Of a stretch of DNA of 64,000 nt, positions 37,880 to 45,604 are shown piece after piece; within the stretch, counting starts at the first letter, position 1, and the number at the start of each line of letters is the position of its first letter. Made by a program: the position numbers and the translations under genes. Below the pieces are notes generated by a model, which was not told where the DNA came from, did not search any database, and worked only from the letters and a program-made list of their open reading frames with translations. The DNA lies in contig NZ_JADWYK010000004.1 in assembly GCF_015773195.1 (NCBI RefSeq), positions 310,001-374,000 on the forward strand. The letters are read 5' to 3'. Source of the stretch: Hymenobacter guriensis (GTDB taxonomy: Bacteria; Bacteroidota; Bacteroidia; Cytophagales; Hymenobacteraceae).

Positions 37880-37982
37880 ATTTATTGGTAACTGGAGCGG
37901 GCTTGGGCCGGCGCCTGTCGGTGGTGACGAGCAGCGCCAGAGCCGTGAGCGAGAGACGCAGAATCCATTTGCGGCTGAGCAT
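37878..37982 (-). CDS. Possible 34-residue membrane peptide
   Basis: A short frame starting ATG three bases after the lipoprotein stop and ending TAA inside the terminator flank. It reads MLSRKWILRLSLTALALLVT followed by a basic, proline-rich tail, that is, one hydrophobic segment of about 14 residues flanked by Arg and Lys. The tight spacing suggests coupled translation. It is too short for compositional tests and could be chance. Confidence 0.35.
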   Translation of the reverse strand: MLSRKWILRLSLTALALLVTTDRRRPKPAPVTNK

Positions 37983-37985
37983 GAC

Positions 37986-38558
37986 TTAGCGGAAAAAGGT
38001 ATTGTTGTCCTTCACCGTCAGGTCGCAGGAAGAGCCACCGGTATTTTCCTCGCAGGTAGTGCCTACTATCTTGTTGCCCTGGAAGTTGAAAAAGCAGAAC
38101 GTACAGCCTACGCCTTCCAGGATATACCGCTCCGTGTTGGAGCTTAGGTACAGAGAGTTGTCGGAAGATTTGCGCAGCGGAATAGCCATACCCCGAAACA
38201 TGCCATCCTTGAGGCCAAGCCCCACCAGATAGTACACCGGCGCATCCTTGGGCCGCTCCTGCACTTTCCGGATCATCACTTTATCCACCACCGTACCATC
38301 GGCAAATTCGCGGATGAAGTTGTGGGTGAGCTGGTCGCGTGGTATGGAGTACTGGGTTTTGCCCTCGGCAATATCGGCCACCAGCTTGCTTGTGGCTTCC
38401 AGCTGCCGCTGCTCGGTTTTGGTGGGGTCATTCACCGGGGAGCTGACTTCGGGAAACGACTGACGGCGGGAAGTTTCGCAGCTGCTGAGCAGCCCGGCCG
38501 AAGCGAGTAACAGGCCGGGCAGAATCCTGCGGAGGCGGCGAAAAAGGGGAAGGCACAT
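37986..38558 (-). CDS. Lipoprotein, function unknown
   Basis: A 190-residue lipoprotein with signal and lipobox LLSSC (Cys27). The mature region has a helical segment (DPTKTEQRQLEATSKLVADI) and a beta-rich half, PVYYLVGLGLKDGMFRGMAI, with cysteines in GVGCTFCFF, TTCEENT and SSCDL that may form disulfides. It starts 15 bases after the M48 peptidase stop and is in the same operon. No family recognised. Confidence 0.75.
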   Translation of the reverse strand: MCLPLFRRLRRILPGLLLASAGLLSSCETSRRQSFPEVSSPVNDPTKTEQRQLEATSKLVADIAEGKTQYSIPRDQLTHNFIREFADGTVVDKVMIRKVQERPKDAPVYYLVGLGLKDGMFRGMAIPLRKSSDNSLYLSSNTERYILEGVGCTFCFFNFQGNKIVGTTCEENTGGSSCDLTVKDNNTFFR

Positions 38559-38573
38559 GCGCGGGAGCGGTAA

Positions 38574-39368
38574 TTAGCGGGCGGTGTAATACTTGCGGGC
38601 CTCGGGCAGTTCCTTCTGGATGTCGGCAATGCGGGTGCCGTTGGAAGGGTGCGTAGAGAGAAACTCAGGCGGAGAAGCCGCGTTTTCGCGGGCATCCATG
38701 CGCTGCCAGAACTGCACGGCCCCGTCGGGGTTGTAGCCGGCAATGGCCATGAAAATCAGTCCCAGGTGGTCGGCTTCCGACTCCTGGTTGCGGCCGAACT
38801 TCAGCAGGCCAACTTGTCCACCAATGCCTACAGCCTGCAGAAACACGTTTTGGGTGGCCGAAGGATTCTGACCCACGGCCGTAGATACAGCCGTACCCAG
38901 GCCCTGGGCCGCCATCTGCTGGCTCATCCGCTCGGAGCTGTGGCGGGCCACGGCGTGGGCAATTTCGTGGCCCATAACCACGGCCAGGCCGTTTTCATCC
39001 TGGGTGATGGGCAAAATACCGGAGTATACGGCCACTTTACCGCCGGGCATACACCAGGCGTTTTCCTGCTTGTCTTCGATGAGGTTGAACTCCCAGGCGT
39101 AGCCTTCCAGCTGCGCCTGCTGGCCCTGCTGCCGGAAGTAGGACTCTACTGCCTGCTGAATGCGCTGGCCTACGCGCTTAACCAGGGCCGCCTGGGCGCC
39201 ACTGGTCGTAACCCGGCTTGAGGCCAGCACCTTTTGATATTCCTGCGCAGCCATAGTGTTCATTTCTGTTTCAGAAACAAGGCTGAGCTGACGGCGGCCG
39301 GTAATGGGAACGGTAGAGCAAGCGGCTGCTATCAACAGGGAGCTGGCTAAAGCAATTTTCTTGAGCAT
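38574..39368 (-). CDS. M48-family metallopeptidase lipoprotein (LoiP/BepA-like)
   Basis: A 264-residue zinc peptidase of the periplasmic side of the membrane. MLKKIALASSLLIAAACS gives a lipobox with Cys17; the frame is open much further upstream through repeat DNA, but this start yields the leader. HEIAH (H134, E135, H138) and ESEAD (E198) are the zinc ligands and base. MPGGKVAVYSGIL is the typical M48 substrate-side strand. Relatives such as LoiP and BepA clear misfolded outer-membrane proteins. First gene of a unit with the downstream lipoprotein. Confidence 0.92.
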   Translation of the reverse strand: MLKKIALASSLLIAAACSTVPITGRRQLSLVSETEMNTMAAQEYQKVLASSRVTTSGAQAALVKRVGQRIQQAVESYFRQQGQQAQLEGYAWEFNLIEDKQENAWCMPGGKVAVYSGILPITQDENGLAVVMGHEIAHAVARHSSERMSQQMAAQGLGTAVSTAVGQNPSATQNVFLQAVGIGGQVGLLKFGRNQESEADHLGLIFMAIAGYNPDGAVQFWQRMDARENAASPPEFLSTHPSNGTRIADIQKELPEARKYYTAR

Positions 39369-39540
39369 GAGAGAAGGAAGGTACGGAAAGCGTGAAACAG
39401 CCCCCTCCGCGCCGACGGCGCGGAGGGACGGGGTGCTATACGTGAGGCAGCGGGCAAAATGTTTAATGGGGACTTGGGGACTTGGGCTCTTAGGGTCTTG
39501 GATTTCGTTCTGATACCTTCGCCCGCTATCTTGCCCAGTT

Positions 39541-39596
39541 GCCAGTTGCCAGTTGCCAGTTGCCAGTTGCCAGTTGCCAGTTGCCAGTTGCCAGTT
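39541..39596 (+). repeat. Eight perfect tandem copies of GCCAGTT
   Basis: Eight exact 7-bp units, with one degenerate unit (CCCAGTT) before and a partial unit (GCCA) after. It directly abuts a second, unrelated array. Confidence 0.97.
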
Positions 39597-39600
39597 GCCA

Positions 39601-39656
39601 AGTCCCCAAGTCCCCAAGTCCCCAAGTCCCCAAGTCCCCAAGTCCCCAAGTCCCCA
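39601..39656 (+). repeat. Seven perfect tandem copies of AGTCCCCA
   Basis: Seven exact 8-bp units ending four bases before the start codon of the next gene. Two copies of the reverse complement, TGGGGACT, lie 120 bases upstream at 39467-39482, so a stem could form. Confidence 0.97.
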
Positions 39657-39660
39657 AGAA

Positions 39661-40275
39661 ATGAAAATCCTTTGCATTGGCCGCAACTACGCGGAGCATA
39701 TTGCCGAACTACAAAACGAAACGCCCGACGCGCCCGTCATCTTTGCCAAACCCGATACGGCCCTGCTCCAGCGCAACCAGCCGTTTCTTCTGCCCGATTT
39801 CTCTCAGGATATCCACCACGAAATTGAGCTGGTGCTGCGCATCTGCAAAAACGGCAAGAACATCGAGGAGAAATTCGCCCCTACTTACTTTGATGCCATC
39901 GGCCTGGGAATCGACTTCACGGCCCGCGACCTGCAAAGCAAGCTCAAAAGCAAAGGACTGCCCTGGGAGTTGGCCAAGGGCTTCGATGGCTCGGCGCCCA
40001 TATCCCAGGAATTCAAGCCCGTGGCCGACTTTCCCGACCTGAAAAACATTGACTTCCGGCTGGAAGTGAACGGCGAGGTGCGCCAACAGGGCAACTCCGG
40101 CCTCATGCTCCATGACTTCGCCAAAATCATCAGCTACATCTCCCGCTTTATCACCCTCAAAATGGGCGACCTGATTTTCACCGGCACGCCCAGCGGCGTG
40201 GGCCCAGTGCAGATTGGCGACCAGCTCACGGGCTTTATCGGCGAGGAAAAGATGTTCGATCTGGCCGTGAAGTAG
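39661..40275 (+). CDS. Fumarylacetoacetate hydrolase-family protein (YcgM/FAHD1-like)
   Basis: A 204-residue FAH-fold enzyme. MKILCIGRNYAEH is the usual N-terminus, so the ATG at 39661 is chosen although the frame stays open back through the repeats to 39553. E54 and E56 (HHEIELVLRI) and D85 (GIDFTARDLQ) are the metal ligands; FTGTPSGVGPVQIGD is the conserved C-terminal block. Short members of this type act as acylpyruvases or oxaloacetate decarboxylases; the substrate cannot be set from sequence. The tandem repeats form its whole upstream region. Confidence 0.9.
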   Translation: MKILCIGRNYAEHIAELQNETPDAPVIFAKPDTALLQRNQPFLLPDFSQDIHHEIELVLRICKNGKNIEEKFAPTYFDAIGLGIDFTARDLQSKLKSKGLPWELAKGFDGSAPISQEFKPVADFPDLKNIDFRLEVNGEVRQQGNSGLMLHDFAKIISYISRFITLKMGDLIFTGTPSGVGPVQIGDQLTGFIGEEKMFDLAVK

Positions 40276-40280
40276 CTTTT

Positions 40281-40318
40281 CGGGCCCGGGCCTAACGCCT
40301 GCCCGGGCCCGGCTTTTT
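40281..40318 (+). terminator. Intrinsic terminator of the FAH gene
   Basis: An 11-bp all-GC stem (40281-40291 with 40301-40311) followed by GCTTTTT. Confidence 0.85.
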
Positions 40319-40416
40319 GTTTCATTTATGCCCGCGGCGTATCCCATTTCGCCGTTTTTTTCGTTGAAGCCCCGAACTGCCGGTTGCCGGCTTCCGAATT
40401 GCTTACCTATTGCTGA

Positions 40417-42408
40417 ATGCCTGATTTCCTGAATCTGCGGCCGCGCCGGCTGCTGGGAGTGGCCCTGCCCTTCCTGCTGCTGATGGGCCTGCGCCCCAGC
40501 TCCTGCGGCGGCCAGGAGCCCGACTCCACCGAGAAGCCCCGCCCTGTAGCCCCGGTCACGGCCAAGCCCAACGAAGTAGCCAACGGCTATTTTCTGCTGC
40601 CCATCAAGCCCGGTCAGCCTAACTTTCTGGCGGCCAGCATGGGCGAGCTTCGCCCCAACCACTTCCACGGCGGCCTCGACATCAAAACCGACGGGCGGGT
40701 GGATTTGCCCGTGTACGCCGCCGCCGACGGCTACATCTCCCGCATGAAGCAAAGCTCCTTCGGCTACGGCAACGTGCTTTATATCACGCATCCCAACGGC
40801 CTGACTACGGTATACGGCCACCTCAACCACTTCCGGGGGCCGGTGGCGGAAGAAATGCGCCGCCAGCAGTACCAGAAAAAAACCTACGAGTTGGAGCTGT
40901 TTTTTCAGCCCACGCAGTTTCCGGTAAAGCGCGGCGAAGTGGTGGCACTGTCGGGCAACACGGGGGGCTCGGCCGGACCCCACCTGCACTGGGAAGTGCG
41001 CGACGCCCAGGACAACCAGCTGAACCCGCTGCAGTGGGGCGGCTTCTCCGAAATTCAGGACCACGTAGCGCCTACCGTGCTGGCCGCCGCTGTGGAGCCG
41101 CTCAGTATTGATGGCCGCGTGCAGGGCCGCTTCGAAAAGCGCCTGTTCACGCCCACCGGCGCGGCCGGCACCGGCTACTCCGTGGCCGATACCATTCCCG
41201 CCTTCGGGACCGTGGGGCTGTTGCTCCAAGCTTTCGACCGGTTCGACGGGGCCTGGAACAAGAACGGGCTCTACCGGGTGTCGGTGCGCGTGAACGGGCA
41301 GCCGTTTTACACGCACACCATCACCGGTATTGGCTTTCCCGGCGAGACGCGCGAAGTAAACCAGCACATCGACTACGAGTACCTGATGACTTCGCGCCGC
41401 ACCTTCGAGAAGCTGTGGGTGGACGATGGCAACCGCCTGCGCCTCTACCAGACCGGCCCCACCAAAGGCAAGCTGCTGGTAGAGGCCGGCAAAATTTACG
41501 ACGTGGAAATGCGCCTGGAAGACGCCTACGGCAACGCCACACCCCTGCACCTGGTGCTGCGCGGGCAGGAGCCCGAGTACTGGCAAACCCGCAGCAGCGC
41601 CACCCGCAAACCCGCCCTGCGCTACGAAGTGGTGCGCAATATTCTGCGGGTAACGGCAGACGATACGGCCCGCGAGGCACCTAACCTCACCCTCACGCGC
41701 GGCAACCGCCAACGGCAGCTGCGCCCCAGCTACACCGACCAGGGCCGCACGGTGTACCTCTACGACCTGCGCGCCGGCCTCCCCGACTCCCTGCGCTTTC
41801 CCGGCCTGCGCCGCGCCCAGGCCTTCGACCGGGTAGCCGCTATTCCGGCCGGGCAGGAGCGCCTGTTTGCCACGCCCTTCGTTAGCCTGACTTTTGCGCC
41901 CCGCACCACTTACGACACGCTTTACCTGCAAACCACCTACAAGGATGGCCTCTGGAAGGTACAAAGCGCCGTGACGCCCATTCAGGAAGCCCTGCGCGTG
42001 ACGCTGAAGCCCGAAATGCCGGTGACGGACAAGCAGCGCACAGCTGCCTGCCTGATTCGGGGCAACGCCCGCATCTGGCAAAGCGGCCAGTGGGAAGGCG
42101 AACAGTTCAGCTTCAATACCCGCCTGTTCGGGCAGTTCAAGCTGGTGACGGACGTGACGCCGCCCTCGGGCCGCCTTGTGAGCAAAGGCGCCGCCGGCGT
42201 GGTGTTCAAAGTAGGCGACGACCTCTCGGGCCTGGCCAGCTACCAGCTGGAAGTGAACGGACAGTTCCGCCTCCTACGCTTCGAGCACAAGAATTCCACC
42301 CTCTTCTCCGAGCGCGACGACAAGCTGGGCCCGCCCCTGCGCGGCCCCGCCCGCCTCACTCTCCGGGACATGGCCGGCAATGAAAAGGTAATAAGCGTGA
42401 CGCTGTAG
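40417..42408 (+). CDS. M23 (LytM-type) peptidase, envelope-located
   Basis: A 663-residue protein with an N-terminal hydrophobic signal that may be a lipoprotein leader (RPSSC, Cys30). The LytM domain spans about 70-205: HFHGGLDIK (H84, D88), VYGHLNHF and GPHLHWE (H189, H191) supply the zinc site, so it should be an active peptidoglycan endopeptidase. The remaining 450 residues are beta-rich modules (for example DRFDGAWNKNGLYRVSVRVN and DDLSGLASYQLEVNGQF) like fibronectin-type repeats seen in Bacteroidota homologues. Probable role in wall remodelling. Convergent with the next gene, seven bases apart. Confidence 0.9.
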   Translation: MPDFLNLRPRRLLGVALPFLLLMGLRPSSCGGQEPDSTEKPRPVAPVTAKPNEVANGYFLLPIKPGQPNFLAASMGELRPNHFHGGLDIKTDGRVDLPVYAAADGYISRMKQSSFGYGNVLYITHPNGLTTVYGHLNHFRGPVAEEMRRQQYQKKTYELELFFQPTQFPVKRGEVVALSGNTGGSAGPHLHWEVRDAQDNQLNPLQWGGFSEIQDHVAPTVLAAAVEPLSIDGRVQGRFEKRLFTPTGAAGTGYSVADTIPAFGTVGLLLQAFDRFDGAWNKNGLYRVSVRVNGQPFYTHTITGIGFPGETREVNQHIDYEYLMTSRRTFEKLWVDDGNRLRLYQTGPTKGKLLVEAGKIYDVEMRLEDAYGNATPLHLVLRGQEPEYWQTRSSATRKPALRYEVVRNILRVTADDTAREAPNLTLTRGNRQRQLRPSYTDQGRTVYLYDLRAGLPDSLRFPGLRRAQAFDRVAAIPAGQERLFATPFVSLTFAPRTTYDTLYLQTTYKDGLWKVQSAVTPIQEALRVTLKPEMPVTDKQRTAACLIRGNARIWQSGQWEGEQFSFNTRLFGQFKLVTDVTPPSGRLVSKGAAGVVFKVGDDLSGLASYQLEVNGQFRLLRFEHKNSTLFSERDDKLGPPLRGPARLTLRDMAGNEKVISVTL

Positions 42409-42415
42409 CGGCTAC

Positions 42416-43981
42416 CTACTTTGGATTCGGGTCACCGACCAATATGCGCCCACTACGGGTCATATAGGCTTCGCGCTTAGGCTCCCAGCCCTCTTGATGT
42501 GGCTGGCCCCAGCGCACTTTTAGCAGGCCGTTGTCGAAGGGCACGTGGTTGTAGTTATCTGGGCCGTGATACAGCAAGTCGGGTGCGTAGCCGGGTGGCG
42601 GCGGATACCGGTTTCCAGCGGGCGTTATCAGCACGGCTGGGCTGCTGGCGCTATCGTAAGCCACGAACCATCCTCCTGCTAAAGGTTGCCCCTTTGCATA
42701 GGTGGCGGTGGTTACCCGGTGACCAGTAGGGCTAACTAACACCACACGGCTGCTATCGGCAGGAACTACCATTCCTCGGGCGGGCTTTACGTACTGCTGC
42801 TCAGGCGTCGTTGGCCGGGGCAGCCAGGTACCATTGGCGTACAGAACACCGGGCCGGTTAAGTGTGTCGGGTACAGCGGCGGAGTCGCCGGTAAACTGTT
42901 CACCCCAGCCGAAATAACGACCTGGGAAAGCAGGCTTTCCGTCGAGGTCCAGATACTCGTACACCGACCGCTCAGCCGGACGGGGAATACTACGCCGAAC
43001 GAAGCCCCGGGCATCAGGTCCATCTAGTACCTTCAGTTGCGGAGCTATGATGAACGCACCGACAGTGTCTATAAGCGCGTACAAAGGCTCTTTCCCAATA
43101 CCCTCCAACGAGACGACAGCCCGCCCGTGCGAGAAGTTAGCCGCCGTTCGGTAAGGGCCTAGTACTTGGTGCCCTCTGCGGTCTAAGAACCCCTCGGTAA
43201 AGGGCGTTTTGTATAAGGCATAATGAATTCGGCCGCTGTGGATTCGCCCAAGCCTTTCGTATTGGTAAGGCGTGAGGCGTCGACTTGCACTATCGAATAG
43301 GGCCTGTGCTGGCCCTGTCAGCGGCGCCCCACGAACCATAATAGCAGTTGAATGACGATACCGATGGCGACGCCGTCTCTCGCGCCGGAAATATTGCCAT
43401 TCGCTAGGTCCACGCACCGCATATAGCCCGGCCCCTACGTAGTAAAGCCATCCACGCCGATGATTGCGCCAGTAGCGCCAGGGAGATGGAACTTGCGCTT
43501 CCTTGTCTTGTCTGTAGGGCAGTACCTCGTATCGATACAGCGGTTCCGTGAGGCGGTGGCGGTATGGTTTAGCAACCAGGCTGCCATCGGGTTGCCGGTA
43601 GGCGGCGTATTCTGAGGGAACGACTAGGTATTGCCCGCGGGCATTCAGCCAGATTTCTGATTTACCCCAGAGTTCCATCCATCTTTCGCTTCGGCGCAGG
43701 TAAATATCCTTCACGTTTCTCCACTCTGAAACCCAAAAGGGGCCGGCGGTGGACTTTGGCTCATCCTCGAAAATCGGCCGCACGTACACCCGGCCTAAGG
43801 TGTCGGATAAACCCCAGTCGTAGTAGCCCTGATAGGGTACCAGCCCGCCCAGTGGCTGCGCTACCGGCCGCAGCCGCCGCACCCGCTGCAGCTTGTAACC
43901 ACTAGGCGGGGTAGCTATTTGCGCCCAAAGCCCGAGCGGCATTAGCAGCAGAAAAACCAGACGCAGAAGATAGTTTCTCAT
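42416..43981 (-). CDS. Secreted WG-repeat-like protein, function unknown
   Basis: A 521-residue protein with a Sec signal (MRNYLLRLVFLLLMPLGLWA). Degenerate WG-type repeats appear in the middle: GFLDRRGHQVLGPYRTAANF, ALIDTVGAFIIAPQL and EYLDLDGKPAFPGRYFGWG. A very basic stretch (YFRRERRRRHRYRHS) near residue 205 is unusual. Base composition is a little lower in GC than flanking genes. No catalytic motif seen. Confidence 0.75.
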   Translation of the reverse strand: MRNYLLRLVFLLLMPLGLWAQIATPPSGYKLQRVRRLRPVAQPLGGLVPYQGYYDWGLSDTLGRVYVRPIFEDEPKSTAGPFWVSEWRNVKDIYLRRSERWMELWGKSEIWLNARGQYLVVPSEYAAYRQPDGSLVAKPYRHRLTEPLYRYEVLPYRQDKEAQVPSPWRYWRNHRRGWLYYVGAGLYAVRGPSEWQYFRRERRRRHRYRHSTAIMVRGAPLTGPAQALFDSASRRLTPYQYERLGRIHSGRIHYALYKTPFTEGFLDRRGHQVLGPYRTAANFSHGRAVVSLEGIGKEPLYALIDTVGAFIIAPQLKVLDGPDARGFVRRSIPRPAERSVYEYLDLDGKPAFPGRYFGWGEQFTGDSAAVPDTLNRPGVLYANGTWLPRPTTPEQQYVKPARGMVVPADSSRVVLVSPTGHRVTTATYAKGQPLAGGWFVAYDSASSPAVLITPAGNRYPPPPGYAPDLLYHGPDNYNHVPFDNGLLKVRWGQPHQEGWEPKREAYMTRSGRILVGDPNPK

Positions 43982-44020
43982 TAAGATATATCGAAAAATT
44001 TATTCTTAGGCTTTCTAGGG

Positions 44021-44107
44021 CGTCATGCTGAGCTTGTCGAAGCATCTCTACTGCTTCGGTCGCACGAAACCGTTCGGTAGAGATGCTTCGACAAGCTCAG
44101 CATGACG
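44021..44107. repeat. Perfect 31-bp inverted repeat (TCATGCTGAGCTTGTCGAAG type)
   Basis: Arms 44021-44051 and 44077-44107 are exact reverse complements with a 25-base loop that holds a further small stem. This element type is spread between genes in many bacteria. Confidence 0.9.
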
Positions 44108-44239
44108 TTCTTTTTGCTTGCTGTCCACACAGCCCAGGGAATACTCCTTCATCTGCAGAGGGAGTATCGACAAGGTAGTGAATAGGCCACCCAGGGCCGC
44201 CAGCTTGCGTATAGCCGAGTTCCAACTCACCCTGTGTCT

Positions 44240-44815
44240 ATGCCTCCCATTCCCCAATTTCCCAAACAACGCCAGCCGGTACTCCTGGGTGCAGCTGCAG
44301 CCGCTATAGCCACCGGCGTAGCGGTATATGCCTACGCCCGCCGCAAGCTGCACCCACCGCTGCCCACCGTGCCCCACGTAGATCTGCACCGCTACGCCGG
44401 CCTGTGGCACGAAGTAGCCCGGCTGCCCACCCGCTTCGAGAAAGGCTGCCAGCACGTGACGGCTGAGTACAAGCTGCGCCCTGATGGCAAAGTAGCCGTG
44501 CGCAATACCTGTCACAAGGAAGGCCTGGAAGGCCCTGTGGAAACGGCTACGGCCGTAGCCCGCGCTATCGATGCCACCAATGCCCGGCTGAAAGTGCAGT
44601 TCTTCTGGCCTTTCGAAGGCGACTATTGGATTCTGGACCTTGACCTGGCCGACTACCAGTATGCCCTGGTAGGTGAGCCCAGCCGCAAGAACCTGTGGCT
44701 GCTAAGCCGCGCCCCGCACCTGGAGCGCAACCGCCGCGACCGGCTGGTGGCCCGCGCCAAGGAGCTGGGCTTCCCCGTCGAGAACCTCATCTACACGCCC
44801 CAGCCGGAGAAGTGA
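44240..44815 (+). CDS. Membrane-anchored lipocalin (Blc-like)
   Basis: A 191-residue lipocalin with an N-terminal hydrophobic segment (PVLLGAAAAAIATGVAVYAY) that anchors it, then the lipocalin fingerprint YAGLWHEVARLPTRFEKGC, a disulfide-type Cys pair (KGCQ and NTCHKEG), FFWPFEGDYWILDLDLADYQ and the closing LVGEPSRKNLWLLSR. Bacterial lipocalins of this group bind lysophospholipids or fatty acids and work in membrane maintenance. In E. coli Blc is a lipoprotein; here the anchor is an uncleaved helix, as I read it. Confidence 0.9.
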   Translation: MPPIPQFPKQRQPVLLGAAAAAIATGVAVYAYARRKLHPPLPTVPHVDLHRYAGLWHEVARLPTRFEKGCQHVTAEYKLRPDGKVAVRNTCHKEGLEGPVETATAVARAIDATNARLKVQFFWPFEGDYWILDLDLADYQYALVGEPSRKNLWLLSRAPHLERNRRDRLVARAKELGFPVENLIYTPQPEK

Positions 44816-44836
44816 GATAGTGAGTTGATGTTCTGC

Positions 44837-45015
44837 TGTCATTGCGAGCAGCGCGAAGCAATCCGTCCTGAACAATACCAGACCCCTTCTTCTACCAGAA
44901 AGCCCCTGACGCCAGCACGGACGTCTGGGGTTTTTCACGTATCAGGGCTTGGTACGTTGCCTAGGACGGATTGCTTCGGACACTGGCTTGATGCGCCACA
45001 TGCCTCGCAATGACA
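44837..45015. repeat. Imperfect inverted repeat (TCATTGCGAG type) around a terminator
   Basis: TGTCATTGCGAG (44837-44848) pairs with CTCGCAATGACA (45004-45015) and GAAGCAATCCGTCCT (44856-44870) pairs with 44963-44977. The right arm carries a 26-base interruption. The same element occurs at 51302-51457. Confidence 0.8.
44899..44935 (+). terminator. Intrinsic terminator of the lipocalin gene
   Basis: CCCC-T-GACG (44903-44911) pairs with CGTC-T-GGGG (44922-44930) with a central T-T mismatch, extended by A-T pairs and followed by five Ts. It sits in the loop of the surrounding inverted repeat. Confidence 0.7.
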
Positions 45016-45039
45016 ACTTACCCTTTCCCCATCTCCCCT

Positions 45040-45047
45040 TACCTTCG
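45040..45047 (+). promoter_or_regulatory. -7-like element before bcp
   Basis: TACCTTCG differs from TAnnTTTG at one position and ends four bases before the ATG, so the transcript may be leaderless. Confidence 0.4.
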
Positions 45048-45051
45048 CGGC

Positions 45052-45501
45052 ATGGCAATTCCCCACGTCGGCGAGCAGGCTCCGGCCTTCGACGCCCTAG
45101 ATCAGCACGGCACCCGGCACCGCCTCCAGGACTACGCGGGCCGCAAAGTAGCCCTCTACTTCTACCCCAAAGACGACACCAGCGGCTGCACCGCCCAGGC
45201 CTGCAACCTGCGCGACAACTATTCGGCGCTGCTGGCGGCGGGCATTCAGGTGTTGGGGGTGAGCATCGACTCGCCCCAGTCGCATCAGAAGTTTGCCGGC
45301 AAGTATGAGCTGCCTTTTCCGCTCCTCGTCGATGAAGACAAGCAGCTGGTGGAAGCCTACGGCGTGTGGCAGGAAAAATCGATGTACGGCCGCAAGTACA
45401 TGGGCACGATGCGCTACACATTTCTGCTTGACGAGCAGGGCTGTATTGAGAAGGTCATTACCAAAGTTGATACGAAGAACCACGCCGCGCAACTGCTTTG
45501 A
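45052..45501 (+). CDS. bcp: Thioredoxin-dependent thiol peroxidase (BCP)
   Basis: A 149-residue peroxiredoxin of the BCP/PrxQ type that reduces peroxides with thioredoxin. Peroxidatic C46 lies in DDTSGCTAQAC and resolving C51 five residues on, the atypical two-cysteine arrangement of E. coli BCP. FYPKDDTSGCT is textbook. ATG at 45052 chosen for the standard N-terminus (PHVGEQAPAFDALDQHG). Confidence 0.95.
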   Translation: MAIPHVGEQAPAFDALDQHGTRHRLQDYAGRKVALYFYPKDDTSGCTAQACNLRDNYSALLAAGIQVLGVSIDSPQSHQKFAGKYELPFPLLVDEDKQLVEAYGVWQEKSMYGRKYMGTMRYTFLLDEQGCIEKVITKVDTKNHAAQLL

Positions 45502-45511
45502 TTTCCTTTGA

Positions 45512-45537
45512 AGCCTCGTCTTTCCGGCGGGGCTTTT
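45512..45537 (+). terminator. Intrinsic terminator of bcp
   Basis: A 7-bp AGCCTCG stem (one G-T pair) followed by six Ts, eleven bases after the stop. Confidence 0.65.
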
Positions 45538-45566
45538 TTCTGTGCGGCCTAGCCGGCCCAAGTTCC

Positions 45567-45574
45567 TACCTTTG
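45567..45574 (+). promoter_or_regulatory. -7 element of the transketolase N-subunit promoter
   Basis: TACCTTTG, an exact consensus match, 30 bases before the start codon. Confidence 0.5.
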
Positions 45575-45604
45575 CCTACCCTAACTTCTTCTTTCCGCCA
45601 GCCC

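Noticed and set aside
39534..39656. CRISPR array
   Set aside because: The repeats are 7 and 8 bp, contiguous and without spacers, and no cas genes are present.
39553..39660. N-terminal extension of the FAH protein through the tandem repeats
   Set aside because: The extension would be a low-complexity peptide, and the family N-terminus begins exactly at the ATG at 39661.
39709..42081. A 790-codon leftward frame opposite the FAH and M23 genes
   Set aside because: Both opposite-strand genes have complete catalytic motifs; this frame crosses two genes and a terminator and has no protein-like features.
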